From Lachnospiraceae bacterium UBA2864 (GTDB lineage: Bacteria > Bacillota > Clostridia > Lachnospirales > Lachnospiraceae): a DNA stretch of 51,759 bases. Of the stretch, positions 25,883 to 35,606 are shown piece after piece (position 1 is the stretch's first letter; the number at the start of each line of letters is the position of its first letter). Under the pieces are notes generated by a model. That model searched no databases. It had not been told where the DNA came from and saw nothing but the letters and a program-made list of their open reading frames with translations. The stretch covers positions 157,299 through 209,057 of the forward strand of contig DEFA01000025.1 of assembly GCA_002350525.1 (NCBI GenBank), read 5' to 3'. The translations under genes and the position numbers were made by a program.

Positions 25883-27152
25883 GAGAAATCATCCTCTCTC
25901 TTCTTTGAACCGCTATCCAAAGAAGTATCACACAATATACAAAAAGCACGATCATCATTGTAAGGAAATATGCCGTCAGTGCGAGAAGCCCCTTCAGTGC
26001 AAGTATCTTACCGCTGAAAAGGACCATCATGACCGCCGTTGCAATATAACCGTAGATCATATATTTCTGGTATCTTACCGTAGTAATAACCATGATAAGC
26101 AGATTCTGAAGAGCGATGATCCCGCCCGCTATCATGAAGAATACCAGATGTATCCTGAAATCACTCAGATCCACGCCGTACACAAATCCGAGTATAGGGC
26201 ATCCTATAAAGCTTCCTATGATCACTATCACAAAATCTATTGCGATAACGAGCGCTGAAAGCCTGACAGTTTTCGATACAAACATTTTTGTATCGCCCTT
26301 ATGCCATATCTCTCCCATATTCTTAAGTACCGGAAGAAATACGAAGTTTGCAAGAAGCGCTATTATAAACACCGGCATAAATACTATATTGAACCTGGTC
26401 TGTACGGAACTGTTCACAGCCGTATCTATAGTATACTTCGGTGCATTTGCTATATACATGTTAAGACACATGCTTACACAAAGCGGCAGACACTCCACCA
26501 ATATCCTTTTACAGTTCTTGGAACCGGAACTATCTGCCTTAAATTCGCCCATTACACTCCTGTTCATGATAACGGACAGGATAATGGTTATTATAAGATT
26601 TATACAACATGTGAGGACAAGACGCCCTGTTAATATATAGAATAAAGCAAAAAGTAGGATAAAGATAAAAAGCCTTATTCCGAGAATTCTTCCGGCTACG
26701 TCAAGACGGCCGTTCTGCTGCATGCGTCCATGATATACATCTTCAAATGCCTCAACCAGCTTCACCATACATATCATAAAAACAACTGCACTTTTTTCCG
26801 TAGAATAATCATTCTTTATCACATGGATCAGAATATATCCGACGGAAGCAGCAAGCATTATCGCCACCGATATGTATCTTGCGCGAAGGTAATCCGCAAA
26901 GCTGTTCTTTTCGGTCACGTCGGTAACCTGATACTGACGCACTCCGTACTTTCCGATGTTGAGCATCAGATTTCCGACCGCATAAGCCATTACAAATATA
27001 CTTGAATCATCATCATTTCCGAACTGGGTTATCACCAAGAGAAGAAGCATGGTCTGAAATGAATTCATCATCGCGGAAAATGCATTCCAGAAATAAGATG
27101 ATTTTTTTATATTCTTTGAATTTAAAAGCTTATCTCGTATTATCCCTATCAT
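25869..27152 (-). CDS. Wzx-like polysaccharide flippase (MOP superfamily)
   Basis: 427 residues, about 12 hydrophobic helices from residue 22 onward. The first helices (SSYFWNAFSAMMNSFQTMLLLLVITQFG and the FVMAYAVGNLMLNIGKYGVRQYQ block) resemble lipopolysaccharide-type flippases. It is the second flippase-like gene in the window, next to GT2, GT4-like and Ugd genes. It may translocate lipid-linked units distinct from those handled by the ABC exporter. The start ATG overlaps the end of the upstream GT2 by 23 nt and lacks a strong ribosome site of its own, so translation is probably coupled. Confidence 0.85.
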   Translation of the reverse strand: MIGIIRDKLLNSKNIKKSSYFWNAFSAMMNSFQTMLLLLVITQFGNDDDSSIFVMAYAVGNLMLNIGKYGVRQYQVTDVTEKNSFADYLRARYISVAIMLAASVGYILIHVIKNDYSTEKSAVVFMICMVKLVEAFEDVYHGRMQQNGRLDVAGRILGIRLFIFILLFALFYILTGRLVLTCCINLIITIILSVIMNRSVMGEFKADSSGSKNCKRILVECLPLCVSMCLNMYIANAPKYTIDTAVNSSVQTRFNIVFMPVFIIALLANFVFLPVLKNMGEIWHKGDTKMFVSKTVRLSALVIAIDFVIVIIGSFIGCPILGFVYGVDLSDFRIHLVFFMIAGGIIALQNLLIMVITTVRYQKYMIYGYIATAVMMVLFSGKILALKGLLALTAYFLTMMIVLFVYCVILLWIAVQRRERMISHADQ

Positions 27153-28080
27153 AATCCATCTTTCTCACATGGTACTGAACATCTTCCAGAATCTTTCTGT
27201 TCTTTGAAATGATATCTGCCAGGAGTCCTATAACAAACGTCATGAATCCGACCATGATCAGAGTACTTCCCAGAATAAGAGACTGGATATGTCCACCGAC
27301 ATCCTGGAAGAAGTAAAACAGATATCTGATATCAATGATCACACCTATAAGGAACGGAATAAGTCCGATGATGGTAAATGTTTTAAGCGGCGAATACATA
27401 AGATACGCCCTGAGGATAGTCACCATGGACTTTTTAACATATCCCATCATACTGTTGAAAAGCCTTGATGGTCTCAGCTCTCCGTTGGTTCTTATCGGAA
27501 CGGATGTCTGGGCAATCTTCTCTCTTCCGGCCTGAACTATGGTTTCGAGTGTATAAGTATACTCGTTTGTAACATTAAGCCTCATAGCGGCTTCCCTGCT
27601 GAAAGCTCTGAATCCGCTCGGTGCATCCGGGATATTGGAATTCGAAGCCTTTCTTACAACCCAGCTTCCGAAATGCTGAAGCTTCTTCTTAAGCGGTGAG
27701 AAATGCTCCGTCTTATCTATCGGTCTTTCTCCGATAACTATATCCGTTTTACCTTCAAGTATAGGTCTCACGATTGTTTCGATATCGTCACCGTTATACT
27801 GATTGTCAGCATCGGTATTTACGATTATGTCAGCCCCATTTCTGAGACATGCATCTATACCTGCCATGAAACCATGCGCAAGTCCCTTGTTTCTTCGGAA
27901 GTTAACTACATAATTAACTCCCCAGCGTTTTGCGACTTCAACCGTTGCATCACGGCTTCCGTCATTGATTATGAGATACTCTATCTCATCTATACCGTCT
28001 ATATGTTTAGGGAGATCATTTAATGCTATCTCCAATGTTTCTGCCTCATTGTAACACGGTATCTGTATTATCAGTTTCAT
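27130..28080 (-). CDS. GT2 glycosyltransferase with two C-terminal membrane helices
   Basis: 316 residues. The GT-A part (1-225) shows IQIPCYNEAETLEIAL, YLIINDGSRDATVEVA, the FRRNKGLAHGFMAG loop, the DxD equivalent in VNTDADNQYNG, and VIGERPI. Two helices follow (about 233-253 and 265-290) with a basic cytosolic tail. This is the layout of polyprenyl-phosphate sugar synthases of the DPM/GtrB/ArnC group, loading undecaprenyl phosphate for later transfer outside. The YfhO-family protein encoded immediately upstream (35-nt gene overlap) is a natural candidate for the outer-face transferase. Confidence 0.88.
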   Translation of the reverse strand: MKLIIQIPCYNEAETLEIALNDLPKHIDGIDEIEYLIINDGSRDATVEVAKRWGVNYVVNFRRNKGLAHGFMAGIDACLRNGADIIVNTDADNQYNGDDIETIVRPILEGKTDIVIGERPIDKTEHFSPLKKKLQHFGSWVVRKASNSNIPDAPSGFRAFSREAAMRLNVTNEYTYTLETIVQAGREKIAQTSVPIRTNGELRPSRLFNSMMGYVKKSMVTILRAYLMYSPLKTFTIIGLIPFLIGVIIDIRYLFYFFQDVGGHIQSLILGSTLIMVGFMTFVIGLLADIISKNRKILEDVQYHVRKMDYDRDNTR

Positions 28081-30343
28081 CTGATCGGTCCTTCCTGTTT
28101 TTGATTCTTATTATCAGCATTATAAGCACAATCGAAAAAACAATTACTACTGTACATATAAAGAATATATTCTGTATCCTGGTATCGTATCTGAATACCA
28201 CCTCGTGATTTCCTTCGGGAACTATCACCGCATTAAACAGGTAATTAACCTTAAGTACTTTCACTTCCTGTCCGTCTACTTCCGCTTTCCAGTGCCCGTC
28301 ATGATACTCATCAAAGACGACCAGTCTTTTTGAATCCGCATCGACACTGAGCTTTATATAATCGCTTTCATCTTCGACTATATCAAAGCTTCCTCCGTCA
28401 CCTGAAGCTGATATATCGCTTTCATAATCGGACGTCTTCATAACCACACCGTTTTGTGAGTAGCTGTCCTTCATATATTCCAACATATCATCATCGTTAT
28501 CAACCGTTTTCACATCGGAACTGATGAAGAATCTGTCATTAAAAACATCCGTTGAATATATATTAAGGCCGTCCTGAGCTTTCATAACCATTTCATAGTC
28601 ATCGGAATACTTCTCATCGATCGGATATATGACCATAAGTTTGTCGATTCCGGCATACTTGAAAAGATTAACGTTGGTGATTCCGCTTCCGTGTGTATTT
28701 GTACGTGTAACATAAATGTTTTCATCCATGGATTTCAGATATTTTTCAACATCCTTGTTGGTATTTATGAATCCATGGCATGTAATGCTGCGCACGCCGT
28801 AATACACATTCGATCTCGGAAAGAATGTCCAATCCGGTCCCGCAAATACTCTGAATTTCGTATTATCCTGAATATACTCAATACTGTCGGTCGGAGCCGG
28901 AATTACCGGTTTCGTACCATCTATGAGCGGCATATATTCCCTTGCAAAAGCCGTCATATTTATCATTGCCGTAAGCAGAATTACAGCACAGCAGATATTT
29001 CTTACCGCTTTCCTGTCAGTAAATATGATAAGCTCTATGGCTCCTGCTATAAGTACAACATATATGATATTTCTGAAAACCTTTGAAACTTCCGGATAAG
29101 TAACCTTAAATATGAACCATACTCCGATTACCAGTATATATATGATATATCTGTACCATTTTTTCCTGTACTCCCCGGAATTACCTATTATATCACTTAA
29201 CTGAATAGCCGCAAGTATCGAAAAGATAAACGGGATCAGTGCGATAACTCTGAATTTCAAAGAAGTATGGATTCCCGGCATCAGGTTAAATATGCCGTCC
29301 AAAACATGTGTATAGGCAAAAAGAGCAACAACAGTTCCGGATACGATCCAGAACCACTGTTTCTTCTTCAATGCCCTGATCCAGAAAAATGCTGCAAGTA
29401 TCATAACCGCAACACCGAAGAACACTACAGTTTCGTTAAGATGCCTTTCAAATCCTTCATCGAAATAAGGCATTAAAAGTGTTCTCAGATATTTTGTTTC
29501 AAGCGTCGAATAACCCAGATCGGCACGGCTGTCGGAATAACCGTTAAGCACTGTCATGGTGATCAGCGTATACAGATATCCGAGAGATGCCACAACTCCG
29601 AGCAGGATGGCTGCTCCGAATTTGAAATATGTTAAAAATATCGCCTTAATATCCGTCTTATATATCTGTATAACTCTGAACAGAACATAGAATCCGAAAA
29701 GATATATAACATATGCGGCATATGTAGGCATTCCCACTATGATCATCCAATAAACCGTAAGAGCCTCGGCCAGCACATAGAGTATGCCCTTTTTATTCAT
29801 AAACTCTTCGCCGAATGCAAAACATATCGGAGCCAGCATCATAACATCGGTATGCGGCCAGAAATGCCACATGACCATCGTCGATGAAAATGCATAGCTT
29901 ATAGCGGCAACAAGTCCCGCAACCGGATGAAGTTTAAGCTTCTTTGCAAAATAATACATTCCGAAATACGCCATGGAATACTTTAACATCGAATTAAACA
30001 GTATGCCGTATCTGAACGGAAGCAGAAATGCCAGATTAAACGGATTAAGAAGCAGATTATATGTTGACGGGAATCCGAATGCATTCATTCCGTCCCACAT
30101 CGACATATCTCCCAGAGTAAATAGCTTATACATATCCGGAAGATGCGAATCTATGGCGTCACTGAGATACGGGCCTTCAATCGAAACATTCTGCACATTC
30201 CACGGTGGCATATAATACATAAGATTTGACGTTGTAAGCGTCATGCCTCCGAACCATACCTTAAGGAACGCCAGTATCATTAAAACCGCCCATGATGAAA
30301 GCACGAGTAATATTTCTTTTTTTCTGTTTAAACCATAATTCAT
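28046..30343 (-). CDS. YfhO family polytopic membrane protein
   Basis: 765 residues from the ATG with GGAG 8 nt upstream (a TTG codon directly before it is ignored). About 13 helices, a long outer domain (about 470-730) and a last helix near 738-757. The N-terminal loop with YMPPWNVQNVSIEGPYLSDAIDSH and the SDAIDS/LPDMYKLF acidic region match the YfhO/GT-C family; B. subtilis YfhO is implicated in glycosylating lipoteichoic acid. Here it likely uses a lipid-linked sugar made by the following GT2 to decorate the surface polymer. The end of the gene contains the start of that GT2. Confidence 0.87.
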   Translation of the reverse strand: MNYGLNRKKEILLVLSSWAVLMILAFLKVWFGGMTLTTSNLMYYMPPWNVQNVSIEGPYLSDAIDSHLPDMYKLFTLGDMSMWDGMNAFGFPSTYNLLLNPFNLAFLLPFRYGILFNSMLKYSMAYFGMYYFAKKLKLHPVAGLVAAISYAFSSTMVMWHFWPHTDVMMLAPICFAFGEEFMNKKGILYVLAEALTVYWMIIVGMPTYAAYVIYLFGFYVLFRVIQIYKTDIKAIFLTYFKFGAAILLGVVASLGYLYTLITMTVLNGYSDSRADLGYSTLETKYLRTLLMPYFDEGFERHLNETVVFFGVAVMILAAFFWIRALKKKQWFWIVSGTVVALFAYTHVLDGIFNLMPGIHTSLKFRVIALIPFIFSILAAIQLSDIIGNSGEYRKKWYRYIIYILVIGVWFIFKVTYPEVSKVFRNIIYVVLIAGAIELIIFTDRKAVRNICCAVILLTAMINMTAFAREYMPLIDGTKPVIPAPTDSIEYIQDNTKFRVFAGPDWTFFPRSNVYYGVRSITCHGFINTNKDVEKYLKSMDENIYVTRTNTHGSGITNVNLFKYAGIDKLMVIYPIDEKYSDDYEMVMKAQDGLNIYSTDVFNDRFFISSDVKTVDNDDDMLEYMKDSYSQNGVVMKTSDYESDISASGDGGSFDIVEDESDYIKLSVDADSKRLVVFDEYHDGHWKAEVDGQEVKVLKVNYLFNAVIVPEGNHEVVFRYDTRIQNIFFICTVVIVFSIVLIMLIIRIKNRKDRSDETDNTDTVLQ

Positions 30344-30369
30344 CAAAGGTTCTCCAGTTTAATCCTGTA

Positions 30370-31884
30370 TTATTCTTCCGTATCATCCGATACCGAGATC
30401 GGATGCACTACAACCGGACCTCTGTCACCGACACCTGTTTCGTCTGTCAGATTCTTACTGATATTCTGAACCTTATCCGTCGGCTTATACGCCTTGGTTC
30501 CGAAAAGGTAATCATGAAGTGCCGTAACATTCTGTATAAGGTTCTCTGCCGCAAGACATGAACCCTTATCTTTATCCTCGTAATACTCATAAGAGAACGG
30601 GAAACCAACCGTACTGTCAATCTTATAAGACATAACATCCTTTAAAATCGTGATCATATCATCTTCGGTAATGGATGTCTTAATATATGGGAAAAACATA
30701 TCGAGTGTTTTATCGATAGTCTGAGCATCCGCAGATTTAACCTTTGTCATAAGTGCGAGCAGTACTTCTCTCTGTCTCTCGGTTCTTGTTATATCTCCCT
30801 GACCCGTACTTCTGATACGTGCATAAGCCGTAGCCTGAACACCGTTAAGTGTTACATAACCCGTTTCATACACACCGTTTGAGGCCATGTTGTTGGTCGT
30901 TATCTGATCTGAGATACACAAATTTATCATCTCGATCTCATCTTCTTCAATATGTACTGTAACTCCGCCGAGAGCATCGACCGCACGGGTAAATCCTTCC
31001 CAGTTTGCGGTGATATACTCAGAGATGTTCAGATCAAGATTGGAGTTGAGCATCTGAATTGCAAGGAGCGGTCCGCCGTATGCATAAGCCGCACTTGCCT
31101 TTGCAGTTCCATCATGTCCGGGAACATCAAAAAGCATGTCTCTGTAAACAGATATAACCTTTACTTCTTTTGTAGTATTGTTAATGCTTATCACAAGCAT
31201 CGCGTCGCTCTGATTACCGATTCCCATAGTCGAATCTCTGGAATCCAGTCCGAAAAGAGCTATATTTGTATAGCCTTCCGCATCCTTGTTTATTCCGTTG
31301 TTGATCATAAGATCCTGCTCACTGAGGTCGGTAATGTCTGCCATACCCCATTTGTTACGTGCCTTAACAACAATGATACCTGCGATAAGTCCGACTATCA
31401 GTATAAGTTCGATAAGGAAGGAAACTATCCATTTTATCGTCGACTTCCTGTTGTCGGCAGCTATATCATCGTCATTATGGATCCTGTTATAATCCGCATA
31501 TGTATACTCTTTCTCTTTTTTTCTTTTTTTCTCCGCCTTCTTCTCGGCCTTTTTCTCAGCAGAGCTTTTCTTCGGTTCTTCAGACTTTTCGGATGCCTTA
31601 ACTTCATCAGACTTCTTTAAAACCTTTGATTCGTCCTTTTTCTTTAAAGTCTCAGTACCTTTATCTTTCCCGGATTTCTCGGAAGTCTCGGCTTTTTCGG
31701 AATTCTCGGAATTCACTGTCTTTTCGGACGTCTCTGTCTTTCCTGCAGTTTCTGCATCTCCTGTCTTAACCTGTTCCTTCGGTTCCTCAGCGGAAACGGC
31801 CTTTTCCACCACTTTTTTCTCGGCTTTGGCCTTTTCTTCCGTTTTCTTTATTTCCTTGATATTGTCAAGAACGTTTTTTCCCAT
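30370..31884 (-). CDS. LytR-CpsA-Psr (LCP) family glycopolymer ligase
   Basis: 504 residues. Residues about 1-165 are a cytosolic low-complexity region rich in Lys, Glu and Ser (runs such as KAEKK, SEKSGK, EPKKS). A helix follows (about 167-190), then the LCP domain (about 210-430): DAMLVISINNTTKEVKVISVYRD in two parts, DALGGVTVHI, and RIRSTGQGDITRTERQRE with the catalytic arginines. LCP enzymes move undecaprenyl-linked glycopolymers onto peptidoglycan at the outer membrane face, so this is the probable attachment step for the locus product. It overlaps the upstream GT2 gene by 20 nt. ATG preceded by GGGAGGAG. Confidence 0.9.
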   Translation of the reverse strand: MGKNVLDNIKEIKKTEEKAKAEKKVVEKAVSAEEPKEQVKTGDAETAGKTETSEKTVNSENSEKAETSEKSGKDKGTETLKKKDESKVLKKSDEVKASEKSEEPKKSSAEKKAEKKAEKKRKKEKEYTYADYNRIHNDDDIAADNRKSTIKWIVSFLIELILIVGLIAGIIVVKARNKWGMADITDLSEQDLMINNGINKDAEGYTNIALFGLDSRDSTMGIGNQSDAMLVISINNTTKEVKVISVYRDMLFDVPGHDGTAKASAAYAYGGPLLAIQMLNSNLDLNISEYITANWEGFTRAVDALGGVTVHIEEDEIEMINLCISDQITTNNMASNGVYETGYVTLNGVQATAYARIRSTGQGDITRTERQREVLLALMTKVKSADAQTIDKTLDMFFPYIKTSITEDDMITILKDVMSYKIDSTVGFPFSYEYYEDKDKGSCLAAENLIQNVTALHDYLFGTKAYKPTDKVQNISKNLTDETGVGDRGPVVVHPISVSDDTEE

Positions 31885-32620
31885 AATCTCCTCCCGGGAG
31901 TGAAAAATGTGACAGATAAAACTTTATTCTTATAGAGTCGCGTATCATTTCGAATATGCTGCGAATCCTGATTCTCGACCTGTTTGCCTTGTTTCTTGAA
32001 AAATTAACGACAACCGGCATCTCAAGAATCTTATAATTCAGCTTCGCGGAAATAGCCAGCAGCTCTATATCAAACGAAAATCTGCTGGTCTTCATAGCCT
32101 TAAGTACCGGAACGGCTTTCTCGGTCCTGAAAAGCTTGATACCTGTCTGTGTATCTTTAACTTTAAGACCGAAAAGAATCTTCATGAAGTAATAATATCC
32201 GTAACTCAGTATCTTTCTCAGAAAAGGATATTCTATCTTCGAATCCTTATGCATCTTGGAACCGATCACAACATCCGCATTTTCTTCCTCAGCACTTTTT
32301 AGAAAGCTTTCGAGAAGATACGGAGGAATCTCGAGATCCGAGTCGAGAAATGCAACATACTCCGACCTCGCGGCCAGCATTCCTCTTCTTACAGCATAAC
32401 CTTTTCCCCTGTTTTCATCATAAGATATAGCTTTGATCCGGCTGTCAGAAGCCGAAGCACGTTCTATCTCCTGCTTTGATTCGTCGCTGCTTCCGTCATT
32501 GACTGCGATTATCATAAATGACGGGCAGAACTTCTCAATCTGTGTTACGGTTTCTATTAAGTTTCTGTATATACGTTCGCCCTCGTTATAAACGGGCATA
32601 ACAACTGTCAGCTTTATCAT
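31865..32620 (-). CDS. GT2 glycosyltransferase, DPM1/ALG5-like polyprenyl-phosphate sugar synthase
   Basis: 251 residues. Motifs are LTVVMPVYNEGERIYRNL, IIAVNDGSSDESK, ENRGKGYAVRRGM, the DxD motif in VAFLDSDLEIPP, VIGSKMH and QTGIKLFR. This is the soluble DPM1/ALG5-like layout without C-terminal helices, predicted to charge undecaprenyl phosphate with a hexose. It is the first gene of the glycan block in transcription order, 32 nt downstream of gatB with no terminator between them, so it may be cotranscribed with gatAB. It may supply the GtrA/YfhO/DUF2142-type acceptors. Confidence 0.87.
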   Translation of the reverse strand: MIKLTVVMPVYNEGERIYRNLIETVTQIEKFCPSFMIIAVNDGSSDESKQEIERASASDSRIKAISYDENRGKGYAVRRGMLAARSEYVAFLDSDLEIPPYLLESFLKSAEEENADVVIGSKMHKDSKIEYPFLRKILSYGYYYFMKILFGLKVKDTQTGIKLFRTEKAVPVLKAMKTSRFSFDIELLAISAKLNYKILEMPVVVNFSRNKANRSRIRIRSIFEMIRDSIRIKFYLSHFSLPGGDYGKKRS

Positions 32621-32652
32621 TGTAACCGTCTCTTAATCTTCTACTTCTAATG

Positions 32653-34095
32653 TCACTTGTTAAGTTCTTCTGCTATGAGCTTGTTAACCTCTCCGGGATC
32701 ACACTTGCCCTTCATTTCCTTCATTACGAAACCGACTATGGCGCCTATTGCCTTCTGCTTGCCGTTCTTTACATCTTCGACAGCCTTAGGATTAGCTTCG
32801 ATAGCTTTCTTAACTACCTCCAGAAGCTGTCCCGAATCCGCCTTTGTGGAAAGGTTGTTGTCGGCTACATATTTAACCGGATCAAGATTATCCGAGAATA
32901 CGGCCTTTTCGAATACCTCTTTAGCCACACCGCCGTTTATCTCTTTGGAATCCACAAGCTTTATAAGGGCTGCAAGATTCTTTGAGCTGAACTTAAGCGA
33001 CTCGGCATCAATTCCCGTCTCCTTCATAAGTCTCATGGTCTCAACCATAAGCCAGTTGGAGGCCTTCTTCGGATCTGCGCCTTCAGCTACAGCTCCTTCG
33101 AAGATTTCGGACATTTTCTTGGATCCCGTAATCTGATCTATATCATAATCAGGAAGTTCATAATCCCTCTTATATCTTTCCTTCTTTGCATCTCTGAACT
33201 CCGGCTGTGCGGCCAGGATCTCATCTATCCATTCATCTGATACAATGATCGGAACAAGGTCCGGATCAGGGAAATATCTGTAATCCTGTGCATCTTCCTT
33301 TGAACGCATAGGATATGAGTAACCCTTTTCATCGTCCCAGCGACGTGTCTCCTGAACAACTTCTCCGCCCTCTTCGATTATATCGATCTGTCTTGCAATC
33401 TCGTTTTCGATGCATCGACGTATGGCCCTGAATGAGTTAAGGTTCTTAGACTCTGTTCTTGTACCGAACTCCTCAATACCCTTCTCTCTTATCGAAAGAT
33501 TAACATCCGCTCTCATGGAGCCTTCGTTAAGCTTGCAGTCGGATGCTCCGAGATAAATGATAGTCTCACGGAGTTTCTCGAGATAAGCCACAACTTCATC
33601 AGCAGATCTCATATCAGGCTCCGATACTATCTCGATAAGAGGTACACCCGAGCGGTTAAAATCTACATATGTATCATCCGTAACAGGATCATGTATAAGC
33701 TTTCCCGCATCTTCTTCCATATGGATCTCATGGATTCTGACAGCCTTCTTTCCGCCTTCCTCCGTCTCTATATCCACATGACCGTTTCTGCATATCGGAT
33801 AGTAAAGCTGAGATATCTGATAATTCTGAGGATTATCAGGATAGAAATAATTCTTACGATCAAACTTTGAATTTCTTGTTATCTCACAGTTTGTGGCAAG
33901 ACCGACAGATATTGCCTTGTTGACTACTTCCCTGTTAAGCACGGGAAGAGAACCCGGCATACCGGAGCACACCGGACATACATGTGTATTCGGTGCTCCA
34001 CCGAATTCGGTTGAACATCCGCAGAATATCTTGGTCTTTGTATTCAGCTCTACATGTACTTCAAGGCCTATAACAACTTCGTATTCTTTACTCAT
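32653..34095 (-). CDS. gatB: Aspartyl/glutamyl-tRNA(Asn/Gln) amidotransferase subunit B
   Basis: 480 residues, normal length. The opening EYEVVIGLEVHVELNTKTKIFCGC has the zinc-type Cys pair with CPVCSGMPG, and FDRKNYFYPDNPQNYQISQ is diagnostic for GatB. The C-terminal YqeY-like domain ends in AIGAIVGFVMKEMKGKCDP. GatB kinases the misacylated tRNA carboxylate before amidation with ammonia delivered from GatA. The ATG lies 3 nt downstream of the gatA stop, with GGGAGG within the gatA end. The last gene of the tRNA-amidation set before the glycan genes. Confidence 0.97.
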   Translation of the reverse strand: MSKEYEVVIGLEVHVELNTKTKIFCGCSTEFGGAPNTHVCPVCSGMPGSLPVLNREVVNKAISVGLATNCEITRNSKFDRKNYFYPDNPQNYQISQLYYPICRNGHVDIETEEGGKKAVRIHEIHMEEDAGKLIHDPVTDDTYVDFNRSGVPLIEIVSEPDMRSADEVVAYLEKLRETIIYLGASDCKLNEGSMRADVNLSIREKGIEEFGTRTESKNLNSFRAIRRCIENEIARQIDIIEEGGEVVQETRRWDDEKGYSYPMRSKEDAQDYRYFPDPDLVPIIVSDEWIDEILAAQPEFRDAKKERYKRDYELPDYDIDQITGSKKMSEIFEGAVAEGADPKKASNWLMVETMRLMKETGIDAESLKFSSKNLAALIKLVDSKEINGGVAKEVFEKAVFSDNLDPVKYVADNNLSTKADSGQLLEVVKKAIEANPKAVEDVKNGKQKAIGAIVGFVMKEMKGKCDPGEVNKLIAEELNK

Positions 34096-34097
34096 CC

Positions 34098-35606
34098 TTA
34101 TCTGCCTCCCTTCTGTACGCTGAACGGTGCTTTTCTTGCATTTTCCTTAAACTGCTGCTCAAATGTATATGCCGCTCTTATTATCTTCTTCTCGTCAAAT
34201 GTCTGACCGAGAAGCTGAAGTCCGATCGGAAGACCGTCATGATCATATCCGCAAGGAAGCGTAACTCCCGGAAGTCCGGCAAGGTTTACCGCAACCGTAT
34301 AGATATCTCCGAGATACATTTTGATAGGATCGCTGAGTGACTCACCGCACTTAAGTGCCGTAGTCGGAGCAACCGGTCCGAGAATAACATCATACTTCTC
34401 AAACGCCTTATCAAATGCCTGCTTTATAAGAGCCTTTACCTTAAGAGCCTTTACATAATAAGCATCATAATATCCCGATGAAAGAACAAAGCTTCCGAGC
34501 ATGATACGACGCTTAACTTCCGCACCGAAGCCTTCGCTTCTTGTTTTCTTATACATGTTGTGAAGATCACTGTAATCAGATGCTCTGTAGCCGTACTTAA
34601 CTCCATCGAATCTTTCAAGATTTGAAGAAGCCTCGGCACATGCGATCACATAATAAGCCGGGATCGCATATTCAACCATACCGAGATCGAATTCCTCTAC
34701 CTCAGCACCCATAGCTCTGAACTTATCTGCAGCCGCAAGAACAGCGGTCTTTACATCCTCATCGATTCCCTCAAGGAAGTAATCTCTCGGCACACCTATC
34801 TTCATACCCTTCACGTCGGAAACAAGAGCCGAAGTAAAGTCGGTTGCCGCTTTCTCTGCATCGCCTATAGTCTTCTCACTTGCGGAGGTTGAATCCTTAT
34901 CGTCATGTTTTGAGATGATCTCAAGGATGGTAGCACAGTCGGTAACATCCTTACCGAGCGGTCCGATCTGGTCAAGAGATGATCCGTATGCGATAAGACC
35001 GTATCTTGATACTCTGCCGTATGTAGGCTTGATGCCTGTTACGCCGCAGAAGCCCGCAGGCTGCCTTATAGAGCCACCTGTATCACTTCCGAGGGCAATT
35101 GCACACTCATCGGCTGCAACAGCTGCTGCTGAGCCTCCTGACGAGCCTCCCGGAACTCTGCCGGTATCCCACGGATTGTGAGTAGCTCCGAAATATGAAG
35201 TCTCGGATGTACTTCCCATGGCAAACTCATCCATGTTTGTCTTTCCGAGAACAACCGCTCCCGCATCTATAAGATACTGAACTGCGGTAGATGTATATGT
35301 CGGTACAAAATTACCGAGAATCCTGGACGCGCATGTGGTAAGCATACCGTCGATACACATGTTATCCTTTATAGCTACCGGAACACCTGCAAGAGGACCT
35401 GTAAGTTCGCCTGCAGCAATCTTCTTATCCGCCTCACGCGCGGCTTCCAGAGCCTTCTCTGCCTCTATCGTGATATAGGCATGTATTTCTTTATCCGCTT
35501 CGCCGATCCTGTCGAGGTAAGCTTTGGTCGCTTCCACCGATGTAACTTCACCGGCAGCAATCTTCTTACCCAGCTCTACGGCTGTCATGGAGAGTATATC
35601 CGTCAT
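34098..35606 (-). CDS. gatA: Aspartyl/glutamyl-tRNA(Asn/Gln) amidotransferase subunit A
   Basis: 502 residues. The amidase signature triad is complete: K80 in VAIKDN, the cis-serine in GGSSGGSAAA (about S155) and nucleophile S179 in SDTGGSIRQPAG. GatA releases ammonia from glutamine for GatB. The gene has its own GGAG site before ATG and is separated from gatC by 370 bp containing a hairpin, an unusual arrangement since gatC-gatA-gatB are often contiguous. A TATAAT at 35733-35738 could be the -10 of a separate promoter, but no good -35 accompanies it. Confidence 0.97.
   Translation of the reverse strand: MTDILSMTAVELGKKIAAGEVTSVEATKAYLDRIGEADKEIHAYITIEAEKALEAAREADKKIAAGELTGPLAGVPVAIKDNMCIDGMLTTCASRILGNFVPTYTSTAVQYLIDAGAVVLGKTNMDEFAMGSTSETSYFGATHNPWDTGRVPGGSSGGSAAAVAADECAIALGSDTGGSIRQPAGFCGVTGIKPTYGRVSRYGLIAYGSSLDQIGPLGKDVTDCATILEIISKHDDKDSTSASEKTIGDAEKAATDFTSALVSDVKGMKIGVPRDYFLEGIDEDVKTAVLAAADKFRAMGAEVEEFDLGMVEYAIPAYYVIACAEASSNLERFDGVKYGYRASDYSDLHNMYKKTRSEGFGAEVKRRIMLGSFVLSSGYYDAYYVKALKVKALIKQAFDKAFEKYDVILGPVAPTTALKCGESLSDPIKMYLGDIYTVAVNLAGLPGVTLPCGYDHDGLPIGLQLLGQTFDEKKIIRAAYTFEQQFKENARKAPFSVQKGGR

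Noticed and set aside
30952..31620. 222-codon plus-strand open frame opposite the LCP gene
   Set aside because: Mirror of the Lys/Glu-rich LCP tail and domain; Phe/Leu-rich product without motifs or start signals.
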